Shown one piece after another: positions 34,301 through 45,917 of a stretch of 64,000 bases of DNA (positions are counted from its first letter, which is position 1; the number at the start of each line of letters is the position of its first letter). Source of the DNA: Actinomortierella ambigua (lineage: Eukaryota > Mortierellomycota > Mortierellomycetes > Mortierellales > Mortierellaceae); NCBI GenBank assembly GCA_016098155.1, contig JAAAJB010000045.1:38075-102074 (forward strand). Reading direction: 5' to 3'. A program made the position numbers and the translations under genes. The notes beneath the pieces were generated by a model. That model saw only the letters and a list, made by a program, of their open reading frames with translations. It made no database searches and was not told where the DNA came from.

Positions 34301-37300
34301 TTTTTTTTGCTAAGCTCCCCGAGCGTAGCACACAGCTTCTTTTCCCTTCTTTCGGGCAGGACACTCCATTGTGAAATGTCTGAGGCTAGTTCTTTTTTTT
34401 TTCACATTCCAATGCACGATATGCCGAAATGTTTCCTCCGCATTGATTTTGCTGGAGAGTGCACAAGACGCATGGAAGACCGCCGGTGCGCAAGACTCAC
34501 ACAAGCTCGCGCATGTACTCACGCCAGTATGTACTTCATAGTCCAAAAAAAAAAAGGCGGATATGTGAGACAGGCGCCGAAAAGGCGACAGAAAGTGACG
34601 ACAGAAACGACGCCTGTCTCTCCAAGCAAGGTACATCTCGAGACTGATTGTTCTCCTTGGCATAAGAGAGCCGAAAAAGAAGGGACTGGCACGATTTACC
34701 CTGAGAAAGTCCGAACATTTTTTTTCCCACTCCTATGGGCACCTAACTCTGATGATCTTGGACACCAATTTTCAAGATCAACTTCGAATTATCGCACGTT
34801 CATCCAATCGCACACAACTAAAATTATTAACAAGTCCCTTGGAATATTGCACATATCCCACGTTTACGATGGCAGTACAATGAGAACCAAACAAAAAAGA
34901 AAACAAGATCGTTGCTATCAGTGATTCCGCGAGTAAAATCGCAGGTATGCCAGTTGACCGTTAAGTTGAATGGTGTGGATGCATGCATGAGCACGTTCTA
35001 TTAGACAAAAAGCGTGGATCATTACCATGCAAACAATAATAACAAAAAAAAGAGAGCCAGGGCACCCTTTCAACCTCAAACAAATGATCTCTCCTCCATT
35101 CAAAATGACGGACAATCCGGGGAAAAACTTTTTTAGACAGAAAAAAAAATAGAAAAAAACAACTGTTTGAATGGGGAAGGAGGTGCGAAAGAAAGAGGGT
35201 GTGGGAAGAGAGCAGGAGAGGGATAGAGAAGGATAAAGAAGGGTTCCAAGCATGGCTCAGTACAACGTGGGTGGTGCAAAGAGGATGAGGAAACAAGATA
35301 AGGAAAGCAAGCCTGCCTTTCCTTTGACGCAATAACAAATGCACTTGTGAGCATCCACGTAGCAACAAGAACCCAAACAAACATGGCTGACAGATCGCAA
35401 ATATCCTCCTCCTAACTGCTGCCTCGATTTTTTGCAATACACTCCACTGTACCTGTGCTCTGATCCTATGTGAAGAGACGCCGAAGACTTGCACTCGGGT
35501 GGGATGAGGCCTTCATCTCAGGAGGGTCTCACCATCCGGAAGACATGCAATACTTGCCGGTGCTATTCGACTCGCGCCTTTTGATGATTGCAAAAGCAAG
35601 CGCCATCACCTCCTGATTGAGTTGAAAGGTACAGTTGTACATTGATATGAGACAAACAAGATGAGACCGATGGTGCGGACTGGAGTACAGTACCACTTTC
35701 CTTACTCTCGGCGTGGTTGACGGTAAAGTGTGGCAAGAAAACAGGGCAATAAAAACGTCGTCGATCCAAAGTCTGTGGTGCAACGCTGGGCATCGATAAT
35801 CGTTCACCGCAATAAAGAATGAGCTGCCGGCTCTAATGATAGAGATGATATGGCTGAGAGATGGCTGCGATACGATGGTGCAATTGCAATATCGGGCGCC
35901 CCACCAATAGCCCTTTCCCTTCTTCCCTTCCTCCCTTGGCTCTTTTGCCAGAGTGGCTTCAAGCTCTTTTGTGACAAAAAAAAAGACAACTCTTCACCTT
36001 CCCCCCCCCTCCCCCGATGGTACAAGCATTAAGTTAGTCTAGTAATAATCTACTCCATCCCCACAACCTTCTCTCCTCCCTCCCTTCCCATTTTTCTCAT
36101 GCGTGCGGAGTTTTTGCTTCGATGCTGCAGTCTTTGTCAACAACTCAAAAAAAGGCAATGTGTGACATGGACGCTATCGATGAGGGAAGATTCACGAAAA
36201 AACATTTGTGGGATAGTCAGTGAATATATATCGCATCAAGTTGACATCCCCGTTCCCATCTGTAGAAAATCAATTGGACGGTGCTAGTTTTTTTTTTGTT
36301 TGTAATTGGCGCAACGGATGGGCCGGGCAATGTAGGGTGCAAGAGAGGGGGGCATGAGTGCGCTTGTGCACATTCGCACGTTATTGCTGATCGTTTGTTG
36401 TTTTTGTTCATGACATGACCTTTTTTCGCAGCGAATGGCGTGAGGATACAGACGCGAAGCATGATGCGAGAGAATGAGCCACGGGCTTGGATGCTTCTTG
36501 AAGTTCTTGTGTCCAATTTCCAAAATGGTCGTATCGATGTATCGGTGGAGAGGGAAAAGGGTTGGTTATTGTTGTATTTCCCCTTCCCCCCCCCTCCCTT
36601 CTGCCTCCTCACCCATTGTCCTCAACACCTCATGAAACCGATTCCTTTGTGCTTTGTATCAACTTTTTTTAGGCATGTGTACGCCTCTTAACTCCATCAC
36701 CCGTTTTCCCGCAATTGAACACAAGGGTGTGAGTCTGACATATGCCATTTTGAGCCAAAAAAAGGATTATTGATCTCAGGCTGATACTTTTTCCAAGCAG
36801 GCTAAACACCTGACCTGTCAAGGACGGCTCTCCATACTAAAGACCTTCTAAACTGGATCCTTGGATCGTTCCAGCACGCGCTTTTCCATTGTCATCGGAG
36901 AAAAAAAAAAGGTGGAACAGCCTGAACAATCAATGCAATTAACTTTTTTTTGTCGGCCCGGAGGGCTCTGCTCTGTTCTGCCTTTCCACTTCGGTTCTTT
37001 CTTTCAATGCACGCCTATGTGTTCACGAGGCTGTTTTGGTTTCGTGCTTCCACATGCCCTTCTTCCGAGTGAACCTTCTGCATTCGTTAGCTTGAGAGCA
37101 TGTATCAACGTTAGACTTGTCATCTTCTTTTCTTTTCCACCTCACAGCTTCCGTGAGCAACAAAATATCTCAAAGACCAATTTTTTTTGGACCTGTTGTA
37201 CAGTGCAATCATGAAAAATGACTAATAACGAATCCAAGTTTTCACACAAAAAAAGCGCGCTTTCCGCGTAATACAAACGTGCTTGGATATAACACGAACA

Positions 37301-37409
37301 AAAAAAAACAAGAGGAAAACAAACGGCTCATCTAGACTTTTTTTTTAACATTGTTCTTCTTTCCTCCTCTTCCCCTTCCCCTCCGTCCTTCCTACTTCTT
37401 CCTTGCGTT

Positions 37410-39891
37410 TTACTCTTTCTTAGGAGGGTTGTTGTCAACCGTGGGGCCGCCCGATCCGCTCTCTCCGTCGCCTTGATTGCCAGCAGCATTCTTCTTGTAG
37501 ACCATCTCAAACAGTTTCAAGCTAGCCTGCTGGAGGTCCGATGTCTCGTGCTTGATATCCTCCGCGCCAATGCTCTCGCCCTTCTGCAAGGTCTGACGAA
37601 GTCCCGCGATCTTTTCCTTGATCTTGGACGCCTCGGCGGCGTCCAGTTGGTCCTTAAACTCATCCATGTTGCGCTCCGTGTCCGTAATGACCGACTCGGC
37701 ATGGTTGGTGGCCTCGATCTGCTCCTTCTTCTTCCGGTCTGCCTCGGCATAGAGCTCCGAGTCCTTGACCATCTTTTCAATCTCGTCCTTGGACAGACCC
37801 GACGACGCAACGATCGACATGGACTGGTCCCGGTTGGTCGCCTTGTCCTTGGCACTCACGTTCACAATGCCGTCCGCGTCAATGTCGAACGAGACCTCGA
37901 TCTGCGGCACACCCTTGGGTGCCGGTGGGATACCGTGCAGGTTAAAGTCGCCGAGCAGCTTGTTGTCCCGGACCAGCTCACGCTCTCCCTGGAAGACACG
38001 GATTTGGACCTGAGTCTGACCATCGGCTGCGGTCGAGAACACCTGAGATTTCTTTGTTGGGATGGTCGTGTTGCGGTTGATCAGTCGGGTAAAAACGCCT
38101 CCGAGGGTCTCGATACCAAGCGACAGTGGGGTGACATCCAGCAACAGAATATCCGAGACGGAGCCAGCAAGCACGCCTCCCTGAATGGCAGCACCGATGG
38201 CGACCGCCTCATCAGGATTGACGCTCTTGCCGGGCTCGCGCTTAAAGATTTGTTTGACCGTCTCAATGACCTTGGGCACACGAGACATGCCTCCGACAAG
38301 AATGACATCATCAATGGCACTGATGTTGACGCCAGCGTCCTTGATCGCCTTCTCGCAGGGTGGTACGGTCCTGTTGATGAGATCCTTGACGAGGTCCTCA
38401 AACTTGGAACGCGTCAGCTTGAAGTTGATGTGCTTGGGTCCTGTCGCGTCCGCGGTGATGTATGGGAGATTGATGTCGGTTTGGACAGTACTCGACAACT
38501 CAATCTTGGCCTTCTCGACGCTCTCACGGATACGCTGGATGGCCATGCGATCACCAGCTAGGTCCATGCCCTGCTCTTTCTTAAACTCGTTGACTACGTA
38601 CTTGACCAGCAGTGCATCGAAATCCTCGCCGCCGAGCGCAGTGTCGCCGTTGGTGGACTTTACCTCAAACACTCCGTTTTGAATCTCAAGGATGGAGATA
38701 TCAAAGGTACCGCCACCAAGATCGTACACTGCCACTGTTTTATCGGCAGTCTTTTCCAAGCCAAAGGCCAGAGCAGCCGCTGTTGGCTCGTTGATGACAC
38801 GGAGCACGTCCAGTCCAGCGATCGTGCCAGCATCCTTTGTCGCCTGACGCTGAGAGTCGTTAAAGTAGGCGGGGACAGTGATGACGGCATGCTTGATCTT
38901 CTTGCCGAGGTATCCATCGGCGGTGTCCTTCATCTTGCCGAGCACAAAGGCACTGATTTGCGAGGGAGAGTACCGTTTGCCACGCGCTTCAACCCAGGCA
39001 TCGCCATTGTCGGCCTTGATGATCTTGTACGAAACGGTCTGGATATCATGCTGGACGGCAGGATCCGAAAACTTGCGGCCGATCAGACGCTTGGTGGCGT
39101 AGATGGTGTTTTCGGGGTTGACGACGGCTTGGCGCTTGGCGGGCTGGCCGACGACCATCTCGTCGTCTTTTGTGAACGCCACGACCGAGGGCGTGGTCCG
39201 GGCGCCTTCCGAGTTTTCAATCACCTTGGGGACCTTGCCTTCCATGACGGCAACACATGAGTTGGTGGTACCTAGATCAATACCGACGACAGGGCCTTGG
39301 ATCTTGGCCTCTGAATATGCTCGCCGCTGGATACGTTTGTCGCGTGGTTTTATGCGCGGAGCATATGAAACAAGGGTTACGTGGTCCGTGATTTGGTTCG
39401 AACCGAGCCAGCAAGAAAAAAAAAGTCCCACGAACCCCATTTGCATCAATTTTTTTTTCGACAGTCCCGAAACACGTTTGGCGGGAGGACGAGAGAGTGA
39501 GTGAGGAAGGAAGAAACCGCCCCCGATTGAGACAGAGAAATCAGCCCATCATGAGGGACATGTCCAAAGCATGGACATTTGTAAGGCCATTCATCCATCC
39601 ATAGACGGAGAAAAAACGCGTTTTTTTTCCACAGGGATGGAGGGAGGAGGAGAACAAGAGCAAGGGAAAAGAAAAGAGAGAGAGAGAGATGTAGAAAGAG
39701 AGAGAGCCAAAGTTAGAGAATAGAGTTTCTGAGTTCCGAGTATGAGCAATATGTAGGTTGGTAGACAGCTTTTGAACGAAGGATAGGACAAAGTATCGGG
39801 GAGCGAGACAGCAACAACGACTTACCGAGAGAGTGGAGCGAAGAAGGGAGGCAGAGATAGCAGGGCGTGCAAGCGAAGAGAGCCTGTACAT
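37410..39891 (-). CDS. SSC1: Mitochondrial Hsp70 (mortalin/Ssc1)
   Basis: Exon 1 is 39891-39826 (22 codons) and exon 2 is 39326-37410, separated by a 499-bp GT-AG intron, giving 660 residues. Exon 1 encodes an Arg/Ser-rich amphipathic presequence ([18 protein letters not shown]). The junction continues RRAYSEAK, a typical R-x-Y|S mitochondrial processing site. Then come GIDLGTTNS (ATP phosphate loop), [22 protein letters not shown], the linker region ([14 protein letters not shown]) and the substrate-binding domain. The C-terminus ends in PPKKE and lacks EEVD, as expected for an organellar form. It drives import of preproteins and folding in the matrix. The frame stays open upstream of 39326, but the sequence there is not Hsp70-like, so the splice is preferred. 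Confidence 0.96.
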
Positions 39892-40170
39892 GATTGATGT
39901 GCTGTTGTAGTTTTTGGTTGTAATTGTTGTTGAAGGGCTGAAGCAACGAGGCGGACTTTCTCAAGAGACAGCGTAGAGGAGGAAAAAAGCGCGTCCGATG
40001 AATGTGGGCAAAGGCGAAATAGGCGAACAAGGTGCGCAAGTAGGTGAGGAGGAGAGAGTGTGTGTGTTGTGTGTGTGTGGGAAGGAGTGTATGTGTGTGA
40101 AGAAATCAAGAAGAAAGAGAAAAGTCGCGCTTGAAACGAAACGACCCAGTGGCTTTCACTCACTGCTGGA

Positions 40171-40188
40171 CTCCAGAAGAATCCAGAT
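40171..40188. promoter_or_regulatory. Imperfect heat-shock-element-like array
   Basis: The 18 bases CTCcaGAAgaATCcaGAT follow the alternating TTC-nn-GAA spacing for four units. One unit is perfect and the other three carry one mismatch each. It lies 280 bp upstream of the SSC1 start codon, a plausible place for Hsf1 control of a mitochondrial Hsp70. Function is inferred only. Confidence 0.35.
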
Positions 40189-40831
40189 GAGTGAGGAGAG
40201 AGGAAGAGATCTGTGTCGCAAGTCCTGCACCCTCTTTTTTCTCCTCTCTTCCCTAAATCCCTTCTCCCACCACCTCCCCTCCAATGAATGGACCCAGCCA
40301 ATGGTGAGGGGGCATGCGAAACAGTGCAAGCAAAAAAGAGGACGGATATCCTCCATCCTCCTTTCCTTCTTTCTCTCGCAATATATACTCTTCGCCCACT
40401 CGTGCTATCCCACTCCCTTCTCGCTGCTGCCTGCATTGGCCAAACGAGACTACAACAACGGCACTTTTCCACAGCTGCTTCGAACGCCCGGGGGGAACAA
40501 AAAAGAGAAAGAGACAAACGTGGAAGTAATTCAGAGTAGACTAATTACACACATAAACTACTACACTCGGTCAGACACTCTTCTAACCAGTTGCTGCTGG
40601 GAAGACAAACACAAACACAGGCATGTGCGGTATACTCATGTATCTGTGGCCCCTCACCTCTTTGTACTTGCCCTGTTGAGCTGGATCCTCACTTTCTTTT
40701 TTTTTTTTTGCATACACAAAGGTGTGAACAACAGTCCTTCTTCTTCTTCATTCTTCTTCCCCCCCCCCACCTTCCTCCTCCATCCTGCTTCCTACATCCT
40801 TTGTTCCTGAATTGATTGTTGCTCATTCTTG

Positions 40832-40901
40832 TTCCCTTCCTTCCCTTCCCTCCCTTCCCTTCCCTTCCCTTTCCCTTCCCTTCCCTTTCCCTTCCCTTCT
40901 C
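40832..40901. repeat. Imperfect TTCCC pentanucleotide tract
   Basis: About 70 bp of near-pure pyrimidine built from TTCCC and TTTCCC units, followed by CT-rich sequence. It lies about 260 bp upstream of the membrane-orphan start. Such homopurine-homopyrimidine runs can adopt triplex forms in vitro. Confidence 0.85.
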
Positions 40902-41159
40902 CTCCCTCTCCCCTTCACTTACTCACTCGCTCACCGACTCCACTCTCTCGCTCGCTGTCACACTCTACCTTCTCTCTCTCTCGCTGGGCATTACTCTCCT
41001 CTGCTCCTCTGCGCTCCACGCTCAACCCTCTCATTCACTCGTCCTGTCCGTCTCTCATATTCATTCCTCTTGTCTTTAAACGGGAAAGAAAAAGGGCTGA
41101 CCTGACAGCAAACCGTTCCATTGCGAGGCCCTTCTCCTCCTCCTCCCCCTCCTCCCCCA

Positions 41160-44100
41160 ATGGAACCTCAGGATCAGGTTCATGGACTGAGCGAGGACTG
41201 CCGTGAGTTTGATTCCGCTCATTCGCCAAGAGTTCACGCTCAGGTCGCGCCTCCCTCACCTCGTCGCTTGGCACTGGATGGACAGACCCGATCCGCCGCA
41301 GGGCATACTCTGACGCCGCCGTCTCGCCAACCCTCGCCAGCAATCGTTGCCTCGGAAACTTCTGGATCCACAAACCAGCTACCATTTAGTGGTCGTCTTC
41401 CATCCACCCCGCCGCTCTCTCGCCCACCAAAGTTCCTGACCAGACCTTACCGACGAACCACTGACGGCCACCACCCACACCTCCATCCATTTGGATCCGG
41501 TAGCACGAGCAGCGGCGTGCGTTCGGCGTTCAAGGATTTCGTTATCCCTGCCCAGATCATTCTCCTTTGCTCTATTCTCAATGCGACCTGGCCATTGTTG
41601 ATGAATGCTGCCACGACTGTGCGAGAGTTCTTGGCCCTCGTCTTTGCTTCGTACATTGCTTGTGCACGACGCAGTGCTGACTGCTACTTTCTCGAACCAG
41701 TGTCGCACTCACACGATGATCGCGAGGGAACTATCTATGTAGCAACCATCCACTGGACTCTTCGAGCAATACTTGTCGTCGCTGTGGCCTCTGTCGTTGT
41801 GTTCATTGGTGCCCGTCTTGCCAAGGTAGGTCTTGAAAAAAAAAAAAAGTTTTTTTTTTGCCTCTTCGCTTTGGGGATTGGAGATGGGCTGGGGTTGTAC
41901 CAGCCGTTGACAATGCAGGGTACACTTGTCTGTGTATTGTATTGTGCCTGCGGACTGTCAACGGATTCGAGCAATGCTATTGTTGTCGATGGGAAAAAAA
42001 TACAGCCCCATTCAGGCACAATCAATTTTCCTCGTTGTTGTGTGATGGCCAGAGCGTCCACGCGTGTGTGCTTCTATCAAGAAGAGGGGGGGAGCATAGC
42101 ACCCATCTTGTCCCTGAAGGGAAAAGGAGAGAACCCACACCAACAAAGAAAAAAGTAAAAAAAAAGCAATCACGGAATACTCGGGCTGTTTGGAGGGAGG
42201 GGCACGGTCTCTTGGGAAGGACACTCCTTCCTCCCTCTCTCTTTCTCTCTCTCTCTCTCTCTCCTCTCGCTTGTGCACGCTCCTTGGATCCTCCCCTCTA
42301 CCCCCTTCCCTTTTCTCTTCCCCTTTGTCGGTCTTTGCATATTCCTTTTCCCTCCCCTATTCCAAAGGCGATCACTCCATCATTGTTCAGAGGCACTATC
42401 ACTCCGTTGATGGGAGAAGTACCGACAACGACATGCGATTGGGTACCTTTTCCGTACTGCTCTCTTTTCAGGAGAACTTTCAATTAACGACCGTCCTGCA
42501 CTCTTTTTATCCTTCGTCTGTTCATCTCTCTGTCTCTTTGTCGGGCCTATGAAAATAGCTCTGTCGACTAGTTTGCACAAAGGATGAGCACCTTCGGGCC
42601 GAATATGCCCTTGGACTGGACTCTTCGGCATCCCCCGCTGGCCCCATGCATGCTTCTCGGTCACGCCTCTTCAGCTGGCTACCCATCGTCCGCAGCCTTT
42701 CTCGCCCATCAAAACCCGACTCTATGCGGCCACCGCGGAGCAGGACCTCATCGACCTCGTCATCCACTTCGCCTTGGTTTGCTTCGAGATCGAATCCACC
42801 AACCCCCTCCTCCTTAGAGGCTGCACAACCTCTCCGCCATGGTAAATCGCCGTCATCATCATCGGCGGTTCTGGAACCATCGTTGTCATCGACACCTTCA
42901 AAGTCCCACAAATCAAAGTCAAAGGCCAGCAAGAAGAGCTCCAATCAGCCCCCTGCAGACATCGTTCACAGTGCAGGATCAGATACACGAAAGCCATCAA
43001 GAAAGCAGGATAGTAGCTGCAGTCTTTCGCCAACATCATCGCCAGACAAGGATTCCGATCGCAGCCCTGAAGATTTGGAGGAGAACAAGGATGACACCGA
43101 GAGTATCATTGAAGAAAAAAATGACAGCACGCATGATTCCCCGCCGTTGCTTGACCAGCCCATACCTGTCCACACAGCGTCATTCAACGATCTCTCGCCC
43201 TCTGCGCTCAATGAGCCAGCTGCAGCTGTTCAATTAGTCTGCACACAATCGACATCGCTCGAGAACGAACCTGAGCCTTCAACATCAGACACGGTGGAGC
43301 CCGCCAAAAGTCCACTAACGACTTCGAGAGATACATCCCAGACTACCGAGGTTGACAGTGATTTTATTTCTCCTCATGACAAGCGTCGACGGCGAAAGGC
43401 GAAAACCCAAAAAGCAAAGCGGACGACGGCAATCGGAGAGTCAGAGTCCGGTGTCAAGGTGAGCAAAATATGGCGACGACTCAGCAATATGCGACTCTTT
43501 CAAAGAGCGACCGAAGAGCTAACTCTCTGTTTGAACACATAACTACGTAGCAGACAGATCGCGAGACCCCGGCAAAAGACAGCATGCTATCGGACATTGC
43601 GGGGTGTGAACAAGGACCCAAGCCGAGCAAGCCTGCACCACTCAGCATCAGTACGGAAACCCCACCCACACGCGCCAGCACTCCCAACCAAGGCACTACC
43701 AAGACAGGGTCCAAGGATAGAGTGACATTCTCAGCTGATACACCATCCCCAAAGCCCTCCACGCCCGTTCACCCTCTACGTACTCTCAGCTCGAATAGCA
43801 CCATTGTGCGGACAAAAGCTTTGCATAAGCGATCCCAGTCAGCGCAGCTACCTTCAACAATACCATGGAACAACCACTCTGTCGCGTGCGCCGATGGTGC
43901 AGGAGCTCGGTCCGGTTCTCCACCCTTCCAGACATCCTGCATCGAGCCCTCTGTTCAGGAGAACTCTAGGAGCACTGGTGATACCTTGACATTCCGTCGC
44001 GCCAGTGCTCAGACAGGGGCAGATGCCATCAGGACGAGTCCAGCCGATACCAATGTCCATATGTGGTACTCGCCTTTCCAGTCGGGACTTGACATTTCTA

Positions 44101-45710
44101 TTGACGGCGAGGCTGAGACGAAGGATTGTTTGGAAAACCGACAAGCTCAGGCGGGCGAGCACCCTTCGACCAGCTTGGCGCCACAAAGTGCGGCAGCAAG
44201 TTCGAAACCGACGACGATAAAGCTCAAGCTCCCTCCCTTCTTGGCAACACCATCGTCCTTCTTCGAGTCTTCCCCCAGGACACCAAGGATCATGCCATTT
44301 AGCCAGAATCAGCAACAGCAACATACCCATCCATACGGCATGCTAGCTGGAGTTAGCTTGGAAGACTCGTGGACACGGGCACGCTCATCGTCGATCGGAG
44401 CACCTATGACGCCACAGCTCGACACAATGAACCCATTTGATTTCGGAAGTGGCAGTAGGAGCGCAGGCTGCAGCAGGCGAAACTCTATCGAGAGTAATCT
44501 GATGGAGTCCTTGCTGTCAGGCAAGACTCGCATGTTTGGAGATTTCGATAATGATACACCTTCCAGCGGACCACCTGCATCCATCCAGCTGACCTCACCT
44601 CTTGGCTCAGCGGCGACATCAGCGTCGTCGTCGCTCGGTGCTCTTGACTTTCTCTCGACCATGGGCAGCAACCCTCTCATGTCTCTTCACGTGGAGGCGC
44701 TACCCGACGTTACACCCGCACCAGCTTTGCACGAACTTCACGACTCTGACGTTCCAGTGTTTGTGAACCCCTGGGACACAGAAGATCAGTATGCAGTGCC
44801 GGCAGCTGCGAATTCAACGGCGTACTTATCCACGAATCTGCTCGCCTCGCCCCGGTACCCACCCGCCACCATTGATCCTGCGGCAACGGCTCGTCAGGCA
44901 AGTCTTTTGCGGGCAATGAATAGCGGCGCAATGGCCAGTGGCCCACTGGTCAGCAGCCTCAATGTGCACCCAATGGCAGTGGCCAACGAGTCGGATTCAA
45001 TGTCCATCATACCCGGCCTCGTCCCTTCACGCCCCGCATCGAGCCTGTTACCCAGCATCCCAAAGTTTGGCCCTTATCCCTCGGTCGAGATGTCGCTTGC
45101 CGCGGAGGTGAACAAGCCGCCTCCGCTGCGCGAGATCCCACTGGACGATAGCTTTGAGAAGCTAAGTATGGAGGATGTGATCAGGAAGAAGAGTGGACAT
45201 GAGAGGAAGAAATCGCACCGTCGCACCAGCAGCAACAGCAACAGTAACAGCAGCAGCAGCAATAGCAGCATCATTACCAATAACGGCAACAACACTCACC
45301 ACGGTGGCGGTGGTCATGGATCGGAGCAAGAGGACCAAAAAAAGCCTGCACTCACCAAGGGCCATCTCCAACGCACCTCTCGCAACGGACAGGGACGGTC
45401 GGGCCATAACAAGTCGGCCTCGCTGGGATCCTTTCTCCCACCACTGCCGCCTTCCTCGTCGCCTGATAAGCCTTGTACGTCACCCTTGACCACAACCTCA
45501 GGTGCAGGCGACAAGAGAAGCTCGTCGGCCTCTTCTTCAAGGTCATCAGTTCGAGATACTACTCATAGCCAGAATAGAGACGAGACGAGCAGCAAAGGAG
45601 AGGAGCATCATACCACTACCAGACGAGCGAAGCAGCAAACCATTGCTGCCACAACTACCTCTGGGCGTGACACCTCCTCCTCCAAGAGTCTGAACAAGAC
45701 TCGTGTATGA
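41160..45710 (+). CDS. Uncharacterised Ser/Thr-rich membrane protein, 1233 residues
   Basis: Exons 41160-41825, 42583-43458 and 43551-45710, all joining at phase 0, give 1234 codons including the stop. Residues about 1-125 are disordered (Pro/Ser-rich). Two hydrophobic clusters follow: AQIILLCSILNATWPLLM with LALVFASYIACA at about 130-170, and WTLRAILVVAVASVVVFIGARLA just before intron 1. The remaining about 1000 residues are low complexity, rich in Ser, Thr and Pro, with basic patches (HDKRRRRKAKTQKAKR, KKSGHERKKSHRRTSS) and an Asn/Ser run. I recognise no domain. The layout suggests a membrane-anchored protein with a long, probably phosphorylated cytosolic or nuclear tail. The first intron (757 bp) was placed using an AAAG acceptor that restores frame; a nearby acceptor cannot be excluded. 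Shares its promoter region with SSC1. Confidence 0.72.
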
Positions 45711-45917
45711 TTAGACAAAGAAAAATAGACAAAACTCTTACCAAAAAAACAAAAGGGCTCTCAAGGGACACAAACAAATATACTCCCATAGGAGTGGTAG
45801 CTCTGTCGCCTTGTCCAATCAAGCATGACCAGTCGTCTAGACCCGCCGCCGCCTCCTGGCCTCCTTAAACGCCCTCATTGATTCTTTTCTTTTTTTTTCT
45901 CATCACATTATTTCATC

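Larger units (their letters stand above)
29087..37409. other. 8.3-kb gene-poor, purine/pyrimidine-rich region
   Basis: I find no ORF here with convincing protein-like composition. The region is dominated by GA or CT tracts (29934-29991, 30295-30325, 31124-31180, 31355-31384, 33540-33562), poly-T/poly-A runs, one assembly gap (30905-30914) and mixed sequence from 34 to 37.3 kb. Its left part probably includes the promoter and 5' UTR of the orphan at 28109-29086, and its right end the 3' UTR of the Hsp70 gene. A weak 76-residue ORF lies at 35563-35793 on the minus strand. A long non-coding RNA, long UTRs or decayed genes are possible and cannot be told apart by eye. Confidence 0.6.
39892..41159. 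promoter_or_regulatory. Shared promoter region between SSC1 (-) and the membrane orphan (+)
   Basis: A 1.27-kb divergent intergenic region. It carries GT repeats (40058-40100), an imperfect heat-shock-element-like array (40171-40188), ATATATA at 40381-40387, and a long pyrimidine tract (40832-40901 and further CT-rich sequence to 40985) before the right-hand gene. No ORF with protein character. Confidence 0.6.

Noticed and set aside
34961..35494. 177-codon minus-strand ORF
   Set aside because: Hydrophobic and low in conserved-looking words; parts look coding-like, but no splice model gave a coherent protein.
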